DNA of 64,000 nt from Oxyruncus cristatus (taxonomy: Eukaryota > Chordata > Aves > Passeriformes > Cotingidae), in the NCBI GenBank assembly GCA_013399855.1, contig VXAY01007414.1, positions 739,960-803,959 on the forward strand, in the 5' to 3' direction. A program made the position numbers and the translations under genes. Of the stretch, positions 13,392 through 64,000 are shown piece by piece. The notes beneath the pieces are model-generated. The model saw only the letters and a list, made by a program, of their open reading frames with translations, was not told the origin of the DNA and made no database searches. Positions within the stretch are counted from its first letter, which is position 1; each line of letters starts with the position of its first letter.

Positions 13392-16300
13392 ACAGGACAC
13401 TTTGCCATGTGCAGTGCCACTGCTGGGTGGGAAAAGCACAGACACTTCAGCCTCTACAGAACCGTGGTTTCGTATGGTGTGGCACACTCCCTAATGCTTG
13501 AAAGTAGCACTGACACGTATCTCTAAAAGCAGGGCTGCAACATCTTGATCTTTGAAACAGAAAATCTGTGTGCTTGCCACATCCCGTGTTTGTGCTGTGA
13601 AAGCCAGCTCAGAAATATCTGCAGAGGGCCAGCCTGTAACCATCTTATCTAAAGCAGCACTTTGCTCTTGGATGTCGCTGCACTTGGCTGTCCACTTAAT
13701 TTGATGAACTTCCATGTTTTTCAAGAGTGGATATGAAGACTAGAAGGGAAGGTGGTATCAAAAAAGGAGGAGAGGGGTGGAATCTGGCCTCAAGAAGTAT
13801 GTGATACTTGGGTGGGAGGTGCTGAAAGCATACAAGTGTTGCTTTCAATTTTAATTGCAACAGAATTTAAAAGAATTGTAATTAATATGACATGAAATCT
13901 CAGATGGAATGGCCTGGCATAAACTGAGCCTGTGGTTAGTTTAAACATCTATCACACTGACCTCTCATAAATCAGGGTCAGGAAACAATGAGAGGGCAGG
14001 CAAATGTTTGTGCCGTTGTTTGCTGACTGGATGTTTAAAGGAATGCTGGAAGAATGTGCCAAGAATCTGGCTTTGTCAGGAAGAAAAGTTCTTGTTTTTG
14101 AGAAGACTGACAGATCTTTAGACACAAAGAGGAGCAAGCTGGTGCCACAGGTGAAGCAGACTAAAACCAGAAACAGGACTTAGAAGTTTCTCCAGGTGTT
14201 GCAAATAATTAAAAATAGTAGGAGAGGCATGAGGCATCAGGCTGTAATCCAGAATTTTGCTGCACCAGTGTGCAGAACCAGCCCCAAGGGTGGGAGTGAG
14301 GTGGGAGTCTCAGCACCGTGTAAGGCTTGTAGAGGTGCCTGCCCAGTCCAGAGAGTGGGGAAAGCAACCTTGGGGTTGCCAAGATAACTGGCAATTGCAA
14401 TGCCCTGGGAAAAGCAGATCAGCAATCTCTGGCATTGCCACAAAAATCTGGGGTGGGAACTAAGATGACGCCCAGTGTATGTTTTATGCTATTGTCATGG
14501 CCAGAAGGGCTGAAATTATAAAGGGCATTCCTCTAAAGTCAGTTGTTCTCACTTCAAGGCTGCCTTATTGTGCCATAAAACGTCACTGGAGCCCGAGAAA
14601 ATAGTTTTGTAGTTGCCGAGATAATTCAGCATTTAAATGGGAGCACTGTGGTGCTGTCAACACACCCCAGATGTATCGGAAGAAATAAGGTGCATGGACC
14701 TGCTGCGGAAAGCATGAGGGGGGGCAACAAGAAATCTGATTTGGATGAGCAGTCTGGATGCTGCCTTTCAAATACAATGGTTGGAAGGAGGGAAAGTAAG
14801 GATCATTAGTTAAAACCAGACTCGTGATTGTTCCCTTAACTGGAATTTCTAAGGTCAGAGCTAACGAAGCACACTCGATAGGCCATCAAACAGGAATTCT
14901 GTGATTGTATTGAAACATTGAACACAGAAGTCGTGCTAGAGTTCTGGAAGATGACTGAGAATGTGAGAAATAGAAAAATACCTTTTAGCTAACACTATTA
15001 AAACAGGGATAGAAAATTGTGATTTTTTTTTTTTTTTGATCTGGTTTTCTATGTCCACATTTCTACTAACAACTACCGCGATAGGAACATTATACATAAA
15101 TAAGAACTACTTTTTGTCTCTCAGAAAGCTATTAATGAAGATGGTGACACATGAATGCTTAATGGCATATTTTAAAACTAACTTTTAGAGCAAATTTGAT
15201 ACGATTACTTTGTGTTGAATTAACTCGGAAGAGCAATGGCAACTTCTTAAGATTTTTCACCTTGGATGAACTTATAGACAAAAGAACAAATCATAAATGC
15301 TTGTTTTCCTGGAATGACTGATTAGAAGACTTTTGAAAATAAGCTGGCCAAGGACTTTTGCGAACTGTGTCAGGGGAGAAGAAAATTAATGAGAAGCCAA
15401 AGCCCCTCCGAACCCTAAATTCTTAAATAATTATTTATCAGTTTGCTTTATCTGTTAGCTCTCAGTTTTTATGGATAAATACAGTACTACCTACTGGGAC
15501 ACTACATTATCAAAACCATCTGAAGGAGTGAAGGCAGCAGCTCCTTTCAAAAGCAGTGGAGAACATCAGCCAGGCCTTGATGTCTTAGTGTTTCATTTAT
15601 CTTGGTACTACAATTTTGATTAAAGGTAAACATGGAAATCACCTATTTTCTTGATTTTCAAAATAACTTTTCCCCACCCACCCTGTTATTTACGTTGTAG
15701 CCATGAGCTGGCAAGGAATGGTAGGTCAGGAATGTTATTTTTGGACTGCAAAACACACACTTATGCAGAAGTCTGGGGGCAAGAACAAAAACCAGCAGAG
15801 GGTGAGAAAAACTGGTTCTGGAAAGAAGCTGAATCAAGGTAACACCAGCAGCCAGGGAGGGAAGCACAAACCCTTGGAAGAAGGGCAGGGATGCTTAGAC
15901 ATTTTTTATTTAGATCTTGTTCGTGATGAAAAGCAAACTCCTACATCTCTACAGTTTTAAACTGTGATCCCATCTGCTCTAACATTAAGAGCTGAGCTCA
16001 GAAAATACCGGGAGACCTCAGCTGGGTGCTGGACTTGACACTGGGAGTTGCATTGCTGCCTCCTCTCTGCCACGAGAGGCTCCAAGCCCTGAGGGAACAT
16101 TGTGCTTCTGGCTCAGGCTGCTGCATAAAAAAGAGACTGTGATTGTCCTTCTCACCCTCCCAACCCAGCCCTTCCAAAAACGGCAGGGTAAAACACCACT
16201 ATCTCCATTCCGGTTCAAGCCAAGTCTGTCATCCCATAGGCTCAGCTGATACCCAGTACTTTGTGGCCACCCCTGCACTACATAACAGATAATAATTTTA

Positions 16301-19300
16301 CATAGTTTAGTGCTTTGGCTAGGAAAGGGTTTCTTTTAGCAAATTAAGGTGGAAGACACAGAGGTTCTGCCTGCTCTGTCAGGATAATGGTTGTGGACGA
16401 AACTGTGGCTTTAGGCAGACCGGGTTGGACTTGAGGAGCCTCAAGGGAGAAAGCCTTGGGATTCATAAGCAGGTGAACTTCAGAGCAGAATAAAGCAGCT
16501 GTGCCCCATGCTGATTGTTATGATTCATAAACAAGAGTTTATAGTCTACTCTTCTTGTCTTACTAGAAACGGGCCTTGTAAATTATTATGAGCTTTGGAA
16601 AGTCTGCCTTATGATGGCTGAGAACAGCTATGATGTGCCTTTCTCTCCTCAGGTGATGAAGATTTACCTCAACAGCTGAGACTCCCAGAGGATGGTGGTG
16701 GATGAACATGTGTTGAGCCTTATCACGAACTGCATGACTGCTTTCCCACCATATTTAGTAATGGATTTAAATGTTGTCCCCAGAATTTACACCCGTGCAG
16801 TTAACAATTGTACAAGCATTCCTAATTTTAGGCTGATGCCATTATATTAAAGGAGGCTAAAGGACTGTTTGGAGTAAAATCCATATTGAAAATGATACTA
16901 TTTTCATGTGTACACCTATACTAACTAAAATCTGTGGCTCCAATCTTGTTAAGACTCCATAGGGGCTTAACTCGGGGTGTGTGAGCAGTTGTGGTCAGTT
17001 GGTCCATGTTGCTCTGCAGGAGTGGGGCCTGTATTCTATGGTGTGAGTTTGCTACTCAAAACAGAGAACATGCACTCCTTCTTGAGTAGCTTTACATACA
17101 GCTTTCACAACCTATTTTGACTTCACAAAAAGCTGTTGTCCTTCTGCATAAAATAATTTACATGTCTCGGAGACTGCTGAAGTTGAGACAGTCTTAACAC
17201 AGTTTAAGGGATGGAAAATAACCCCGGTAAATCTGTGTCCAACCAAAGGCTTCAGATTAGCCTGAGGATGTGCCTTGGTTTCCTTCTTCCATTCTTCCAC
17301 TCTGCACATGAAACGTGTTCTTATATTTGACTCTTTCTCTATAAATAAATGGACCATAATCAGGAAAACACTTGCTAGCTTTGGAGTCCAGCTTGTGACT
17401 TGCATGGGGAAAATATTAAAACACTTTGAGGCATATTTTGGCTAGACTGCCCTGAGATATGGCTGAGGCCTGACAAAATTAACAGTGTGCCAGACCTGAA
17501 CTGGATAAACCCTATTCTGTGTTTTTCTGAGTACTGGAGCTAGAAAAGCTGCAGCAAAGGAGGATGTTTTTTGTGCTGATTTGTGTCTCAGTGGCTGGAT
17601 TTCTGCTCCATGCCCAGCTGCTGCCTAAGCTCTGGGAGCAAAGAAACCATACTGGGCAATGGTGGTGGCACAACATCCTCTCTCTATGCCTCCCAAGCCA
17701 GTTAACTTCTTCACTCTGATACTTCTGAACCAGAGATCTTCTTTTTTTACCCTTAAATTAAATATTTGCCACTTTTCTTAAAATCTGCCATGAAAGACCA
17801 TTGACTGCCACCCACATCTCAGCAGTTGGCGGCATTTGTTTTCTTTTAGGGCTGCAAACTCAGCAGTGTCTCTTTCCAGAGCATCCTTCATCTCTTTCAC
17901 AGCACCTGCTGAGCTTGTAAATAGGTTTCTGCCCAACACAGACTAAGAGGAGTTGGGAGAAATGGAAAAAAAAGTTCTAAGGAATAGGGTAAAGCTTGAG
18001 ATGAGAAGACCTTAAAACCTCAGAAAAATAAGATGGAGAGGCTGTTAGGAACAACACTGAGATCTATTCAGATGGAGTAACACAGGTGTCTAGTCATTGA
18101 TTAAATTTAAGACACAGATTGAGATTGACTTTACAGAGCTGAGACTGTCTTGTCTACAGCTTAGGCAAAGTAGTACTGGAAGCTTCAGTTGGGTGTTTGT
18201 AGTCAAAAGCATGAATGCAGTTAATAGCATCATGTTATTATGTGAAATGCTTCTGGAGGAAGATAAACAATTTCAGTTTATTATGGTTTTCTTTTCCATA
18301 TGGCACAAGTGGGCCCAGGACCAATCTGGCTCTCAGCAGAAAGCTTCCATCTCCGCACTCATTCAGCAGGTCATATTTAACCAATTTTAATACCTTTCCT
18401 GTACACCCACTGGTGGATCCATTCCAATCAACACTCCACAGATAAAGTTTTTTTATGACACTTCATTTTTTACCCTCCTTGAGTCTTCTGCTGCTCATGC
18501 CATTGTTGTTGAATATTCTTTTGTAGCTGATCTGGTTTCTGGCTCTCTGTGCTAGTATTTGTGCTGAGTTATTATTTCCAAAAGCTAAATTTTGAGCACT
18601 CTCACCTCATTCCAAATTTCCTAAGAAAAAGCAGAAACATTGCTACAATAATTATCATGAAATTCCAAACAAATAAATCAATTAAACAACACTTGCATGC
18701 CCACATCAGAGAATGACACAATTGTACTTGCCTCTCCTTTTTTTTCCTGATATCCTCTGTTTTCACTGCAAGTTATGTTATTGCATGTTTTCCCAGTCTA
18801 TCCATATTAGACAAGAAACATTTTCAAAAGTACATGGTCACTGAAAGATGCAGCTAGGCACCCACCCAAGCAGGTGAAATCCCATCAAATTTTCTTGGAT
18901 GCTTATGCACCTTCGAAAATCTGCTCTTGAACGTTTCAGAACAAGGCCTTATCTTTCCTCGTAAACAGCAAGCATTTGTGAGTGTCATTAAAAACTACAG
19001 GACTGGCAAGGATTTGGTTAAAAGACACCAGGATAAAATAGAACATAAAACCAGGGTGTAACTGGAGATTAGAAATCTGAAGAAAAGAGATTAAGACTTC
19101 TAGAAGTTTGGAAAACGAGAAAAAAGAGCGCTTCAAGATAACTTTGTTTTCTGGCATTGCTTCCAAAACATCTCAGCTAAACTGCACTGTTTTTCTATGC
19201 AAATTCAATAGCTATGAAAGCAAAACATACATCTTCCAGCAATAGCTGTCCCTTGTGTAACCTCGTGACTTAACAGTGCTGACAAATGTACAAAGCTTTA

Positions 19301-20413
19301 CAAACAGGAGGACCAATGGATTTTGGAACACGTGTAGTAATGATTTAATGTAATGAAATTTTGTGTCATGATTAGAAACAAGTCTTCCTTGCATTTATCA
19401 GAGGCCCAGTCGTGGAGTTCGAAGAGAGAGTGCTAGAACACAATACTGCAAGTCATTTTTGTCTCTTTTTGCTATGGAAAAAAAAGGGGAAAACTTTCAT
19501 GCCTCTCCTGAAACAAACGAAAGGTCATCCTCTGAACAGTATCCAAAACTTCGCATTACACGTAAATCGCTGTACTGCAGACTCCAATAGTTTGTCAGTA
19601 GTTTATTGGTCCATGCAGCAGCAGAAGGAACAAGGCCTGACAGCAAGTATTTAACTAATTGAGTTTAAATTTCTGCATTTGGAATCCCCTTGGTGTTCCA
19701 AAACAACTGCTGGCAGCAGTGGAAAGTTCAGCTGCGGATACGCATGTGTTCGTGTGAAGGTACAAAGAACCAAGCACTAGTTTATTGACAGAAAGGAAGG
19801 TAGGGTCAGCCAGTGCTTCGTAACAGCACAAGTATCCAAACTACAGCTGACAGCCTTCAAAGGGCTTACGGAGCCTCACCCAGAACTGATATCTCCTTTT
19901 TTCCCTTCTAAAAAATGTTGTGTTCTCCATGTTTTCTGCAAAATAAATGACAGCCTTTCCCCAGTTTGTTAGCACTGCCTTCTCTATTTGGGCTGTCTTC
20001 CCCTTCTCATCATTTGTAAGTGCATAATATTGCTCTTTCTTAACAAGTAATTATCCTTTTAACGTCACAAAATAATCCCAAGTTTATGGCTTGTGATCAA
20101 ACTTTTCTAGTCGGCCAAGTGTTGCTGCAGTGCTGTCACTGCTCTGAATATCCCTGGCAAGCACAGCAGCCGTTCCCTAGTGGTACAAACACTCTCAGCT
20201 CAGGTGCTGGGACAGCTGCATGTGGCTGCCTTCCCAGAGGAAGGCATGTGCCATTAAGAAAGCAATTGTGAAAAGTGTATGGAATTAGGATGAAAGCTTT
20301 TATTTTCTCTCCGCTTTATTTTCGATTTTCTGAGAGGGTGAGTAAAGCCCCTGACACTCTGCTTCTCCCACCGAGAGATGTCAAATGGGGGCACTGAGAT
20401 AAGCACAGGAGGA

Positions 20414-20426
20414 GGCTGACTCAGCC
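20414..20426. promoter_or_regulatory. Palindromic AP-1/Maf-type motif
   Basis: GGCTGACTCAGCC contains the GCTGACTCAGC core of the T-MARE (Maf recognition) element, which includes an AP-1 site. This is a motif match only. It lies about 2.3 kb beyond the inferred PRTFDC1 3' end. Confidence 0.3.
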
Positions 20427-22788
20427 TCTTTAGTCATCTGGAGGGTACCAGCAGAGCTAACTTCTGGAAAACTGAACTAACACACACCTACATTAACTTA
20501 TATATGTACATTTCTTCCTTCGATTCAAGAAGAAAAATAATCTAAGACACTGTTTCCAGTGCACTGAGACACTACATTCACTTCAGATCTTCATGTTTAG
20601 ACTATCAGAGGTTTCGGAAGACATTTAAAAGGGTAAAAGAAGTGAAAACCATCCTCAAATGTGACGGTTTTACAAAAGGGCAAGGATCCCTCTTTCTCTT
20701 GCTACACAACTGTGTAATAGTTTCCTTTTGAGACTCTCATTTTTAACTGAAAACTAAAGTTTTCAAGATAGCTAGAATGAATTACAGTTTGCATGTGTAA
20801 CATTTGATTACAACAGGGGTTTTCACTGCTATGTTATCTGAGAAAATCAAAATGCAAAATACACAGAGAAGCTGATTCAGCCTTTTCTTCAAGATAGAGA
20901 AATATTAAAATTTAGAATCCCCAATATTTGTACTTAAATAAATCTTATTCTCACCGCAGAGCAATAACGATGACTCATGACATGAGTACATCTCCCAGTT
21001 AGGCATTTTACTGTGCTTAAACTCTGATGATTTGACTCTTTCACAGATCAGAAACTGTTCTGTAGTTGAATATCACATGAGTATTGTATTTCAGGTGGAA
21101 ATGTTGGAATTTTACATTATAGAAATTTATTAATAAAACATTGAGGATTAACATAACATGGTCAGGAAATATAACACCAATAGCAAGCAATCAAACACCC
21201 AGACACTATTTTCTACTTTGTTCAGCTTTAACGACAAGAACGCAGCAGCTAATTCAACTGAAAAAATATCTTAATTACAGACCTTTCAGACTATTTCAAT
21301 TCTATTTTTTAAGCAGAAACTACCAGATATTCAGACCATGTCTATGGTTTTCAATGTGAAATCCTAATTTATATTCAGTTAACTAAGCTGAAGGAATTAT
21401 TCTTCCTACTTTAACTTTCTCTCCAGAAAATCACTTTTGGTTTTTTTGGAATGGGACCAAGTGAAAGCATGAACAGGCTGAAAAATGTCTAAAACCTGAT
21501 GGCTGCGAAACATTTACATAACTTTAAACCAAATTACTGTCCATGCTAATTTGTATTCAACAGGTAGGGAAAGAATGCTGGTGTTAACTGCATAAGAAGA
21601 AAAACTGAGATAGAAACAGAAGCCAACACAATACATAAACACAATGTCCAAGGGAATTAATGGATTTTAAAGAACATCCTCTCCTCTTAAGCAACAGATG
21701 TTGCTGAACTGATTAAAAAAACCTAAACATAGCTTTGTGGGTCATAGAGTGCAACCACAACTGAAAAAATGTTTAGTGGCCATTTAATTAAAGAACAGAA
21801 CCAGCATTACTATCAAAACACGAGACAGTAAATTCTCTGGGCGCACCAAAGAGACTAAAGTCAATACTGATCAGACAGACATGCATGATTACCTGTCACC
21901 TCAGCTACACTAATGATATTTTGGATTCTGATTAAAGTAATCAAAAACTAATTTTTCAGATGAAAGAGCTTCAAGCAAAAAGTAACATGGATGGCAGCTG
22001 AGATACCTGGACAGGCTCAGACACATGAAGGTACAAAATTCAAATACCACATTAGAATAGAAAACCCCTTTATTCACAGTAAAACTACACATGCAAATTC
22101 ACTAGTGAAATCGGTATGGTGCCTTTTCACAGTGTTAAAAATAGGACGACAGGAGGAAATGGAATTAATTTGAAGAAACATTGCAGTTCTTATATTTTTT
22201 AGAAATCTGGTCTTTTCTATTAAGTATGTATTTTTGTTGTTATTGTTGCTGAAGACCGATCATTGCAGCAAGGCAAATCGGATTGTGACTTTTTAAGAAG
22301 AGAGGAAAAAGAGGAAATAACCTAATGGATGTCCTGAACTAAGCCTAAGCATGTCAGTCTACACAGTGTGCCATTACTACAAAATCCACAGAAGTCATGG
22401 AAACATTGAGAAAAACTTTAACACTCTCATAAAAGGGATGACACTCTTCAGCAACTTCTTCCAGGGGCTGTGTGGGTATGCATTCTTCTCTAAAACAGAA
22501 GAAAGTTACTCTGAGGGAGAGCTTTTCGACAGAATCCTTCTAAAATACAGGTTAAAGAGAGGGCTAAAGCATTTCTCTAGCAATCACAGTAATTCTTTGA
22601 TCTTTTTCGTTCCCTTAACATCATGGATTTTATCCAAATAACGATACCTTATGAGTCACAGGATACATACATAAGGTATGTTTATATTACCAGTTAAATG
22701 CATTTTTAAAAAGTTATATGGGATGTGTGAAATATGCTGAAGCAGGAAAAAACCAACTCTGCAATGTAACAAGTGTTCTTAATATTTC

Positions 22789-22794
22789 TTTATT
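22789..22794 (-). terminator. Poly(A) signal AATAAA for PRTFDC1
   Basis: AATAAA on the minus strand lies about 1.2 kb beyond the stop codon and is the first exact hexamer there. About 33 nt further downstream is a T-rich tract (ttggttttttcc, plus 22745-22756), the expected arrangement for cleavage near 22765-22775. A second AATAAA at about 22069-22074 is an alternative distal site. Confidence 0.55.
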
Positions 22795-23208
22795 AGTTTA
22801 TAGCAGCTAATAACAATCTGCCTCTCACATTTCAGAGCAAAGCTACTGATACACAGCCCCTTACTGAGCATTGGGTTCCCTCGGGAAGTTAAGAACAGTT
22901 ACATTTGATACAGAATTAAACTTCTTGCAGTTAATGCAGTGTGTAAATTCACAAACTTCTTCAAACATGATGTATAAAGAAAGGAAGGAACCCCTAGAGT
23001 CTACAGCACTCATGCATTAACTGTTTTTCTGTGTTTTCCTATACACTTATTTTCATTTTTTTCTACACAAGTCTTCTCCAGCGTTGTCAGATCTCTATTC
23101 TCAAAGACAACAAATGGTTACAAAAAGTCTCAACTTGGACATGCTACAAAAATCAAATCATAACTGAATAACTGTCTGACTAGCAGTTAACTTTTGTGCT
23201 TAATGAGT

Positions 23209-23214
23209 TTTAAT
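23209..23214 (-). terminator. Possible alternative poly(A) signal ATTAAA
   Basis: This is the common variant hexamer on the minus strand, about 0.8 kb past the PRTFDC1 stop. It is supported only by the motif, which occurs often by chance in AT-rich DNA. Confidence 0.25.
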
Positions 23215-24005
23215 TAAGAATATAAGCACAGGATACTGTTAATTTTTATACTTGTTTGTGTCCTATAGGAGTAAGAGATACCATGCAGAAATTCAAACCT
23301 GCCTGGCATTGTTTTGTCTTGATTAAAATTCAGCACATTAAACAGGTTAGATATATGGCTACATGACATACCAGAACCAGGTATCTTCCAATTTCAGATC
23401 AACAGTGTATTGCAAGGGTTCATTTTGACCCACACTCTAATTCAGTGCATTCTGAGAGCTACAGCTTTGTTTGGAAGAGGCAGTAATGAACCGCAACACA
23501 ACATACAGCTTCAGCTGAAACTTCTGAATTGTGGAATTAAATCAAAGTAACGCCTTCAATTTAGCAGCAGCATATCTGACCAAGACTGAAGGGATAATGA
23601 AGTCAATAAAATCCCCTAAAATAATCTTCATGTACAGAATGGCACTTTTGAATGATCTTATGCAATACCGTGAAGAGCAGGAATTCCAATGGGTGTAACG
23701 ATGGACTGAACAAAGAAAAGATGCATTCACAATGAGACCTGAGGAAGATAAGTTATTAGTCAAAAGGCATCTTATGTGATAACTGTATTACTTAAAAAAG
23801 GTAGTAACTTTAAAAGCCCTATACTTCACATCTTAGATAAGAGCTCTCACTTCTGTAAACATTAATCAGTATCTCTACAGTAAACCCCTTATTATACTGA
23901 GTTGAAAGACACACGAGTTGGTTGAATCACTCTTCTGGGAGGTGCTTGAGGGAGTGTAGTCAAATTTCTGCTTCACTCAAATATTCAGGCGTGGATGTTA
24001 CTGCT

Positions 24006-63163
<39,158 letters not shown>

Positions 63164-64000
63164 CTGAATATCAAATAGTATGGTTAAGAACATTTCATGG
63201 TGTCTGACATTATGTAACTGATATAAAATCAGCATTCCAGTACACCCTATTGGCTGAATTAATCATATGTCATATTTTCTTCCAGTTATAATTTACTATT
63301 TTGTTTTTCCTATTAATTATCTTGTTTCTTGGTATATCTCAGAAATCAAATGATACATTTTTTCCCAACAGAATGTGGGAAATTTCATCTGAAATTACAA
63401 ACAACTAGATAGAAAAAGGAAACATTTGATACTAATTTAGTGGCAAGAATGAGTTTCTTACTACTTCAAACTCAGAATGCAAATATAAGATTGACAGTAA
63501 GAAGGGATTCTCCAATGGGAGATTCAGACAGTGGAATTAAAAGTCATAAAATCCTACATTATAATTGTACATTTCTAGTTTAGAGTTCTTTAAAAGTCAT
63601 ACATGAATAAAGAAATAAGTATTCTATAGATGAAACAACACATAGGGAGAATAAATTACATGGTTCATGGATGATATCTGTGCAAATCAGTGGAAGACTC
63701 TACTTCTTGCCAGAGGTGAGGTTCTTAATTGACACGTTATCAAAGATAAGTGATTACAGAATGTTTGCATCTCACCTTACTATCAGCTAGTCTTTAAATC
63801 CATACATTTACAGAAAAAAATATTTTACAGATTTAATATAAGTTGGTTTCATTGGTATCAGAATACAACAATCAGGAGATCTCACAGCATACAATGCCAG
63901 TAGAGATTAGGAAAGGCAAAACTCAGCCAACAGATGAAGGCTTCAGAAAGCTGTGAAGATGCAAAGTCACCAGCACAAAAACTAAACAAACTCCAAACCA
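63164..64000 (-). other. PRTFDC1 intron 1, 3' part
   Basis: The window ends within intron 1. The sequence is AT-rich, and no exon 1, CpG island or repeat is visible up to the right edge. Confidence 0.85.

Larger units (their letters stand above)
10621..22769. other. Intergenic, no gene recognised
   Basis: This is downstream flank of PRTFDC1. I see no exon of a known gene. The longest frame (13056-13487 minus, 143 codons) has no recognisable domain, overlaps an antisense frame, and sits in mildly GC-rich DNA. Purine-rich plus-strand sequence at about 10900-11340 may be an old transposon, but I cannot name it. A 22-bp perfect palindrome is at 13370-13391. Homopolymer T runs lie near 12418 and 15024. 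Confidence 0.5.
22770..24005 (-). other. PRTFDC1: PRTFDC1 3' UTR (inferred)
   Basis: This is the stretch between the TGA stop and the first AATAAA found downstream on the minus strand. It is about 1.2 kb, AT-rich, with no further coding motif and no recognisable repeat. A variant ATTAAA at 23209-23214 could give a shorter form. The distal end is inferred from the signal, not from transcript data. The short open frames inside look like chance. Confidence 0.6.

Noticed and set aside
13056..13487. 143-codon minus-strand open frame, the second longest in the window
   Set aside because: No recognisable domain, overlaps a 98-codon antisense frame, and lies in slightly GC-richer DNA where long chance frames are expected. 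No splice or promoter context.
18097..18390. 97-codon frame considered as a possible exon of a neighbouring gene
   Set aside because: No similarity to ARHGAP21 or any family I can recall, and no clear splice sites bounding it.

Overview
This window reads as nuclear genomic DNA from a bird. CR1 LINE fragments recur, non-coding DNA is AT-rich and CpG-poor, splice junctions are canonical and long open frames are absent. I cannot name the species.

The only protein-coding gene I can support is PRTFDC1, the HPRT1 paralogue (phosphoribosyltransferase domain containing 1), on the minus strand. Exons 2 to 9 are all present, at 63163-63057, 60330-60147, 44183-44118, 28700-28683, 27253-27171, 26777-26731, 24777-24701 and 24053-24006 (stop codon included). 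All eight join in frame with GT/AG introns. The internal exon lengths (107, 184, 66, 18, 83, 47 and 77 nt) equal those I recall for HPRT1. Exon 1 and the promoter lie beyond the right edge. The 3' UTR probably runs to a poly(A) signal at 22789-22794. The catalytic-loop aspartate of HPRT is glycine here, the known hallmark of PRTFDC1.

Layout: 1-465 is the cut end of a GC-rich dispersed repeat. From 466 to about 22.77 kb is intergenic DNA downstream of PRTFDC1, with one eroded CR1 near 10.35-10.62 kb. From 22.77 to 64.0 kb is PRTFDC1, most of it introns 3 and 4 (about 16.0 and 15.4 kb). The introns hold CR1 pieces at 31.76-32.59, 34.36-35.28, 55.40-55.75 and 60.47-60.65 kb, a MIR/CORE-SINE-like relic at 61.09-61.21 kb, simple repeats and a few short duplications. 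All five CR1 pieces lie on the minus strand, the same sense as the gene.

I found no RNA gene, CRISPR array, operon or intact mobile element. Nothing qualifies as a new biological system. The most useful observations are the PRTFDC1 active-site substitution, the 18-nt microexon, the ancient SINE relic, an RFX X-box-like motif in intron 4, a 22-bp perfect palindrome, and two compositionally odd stretches (31.0-31.45 kb and 56.0-57.25 kb).
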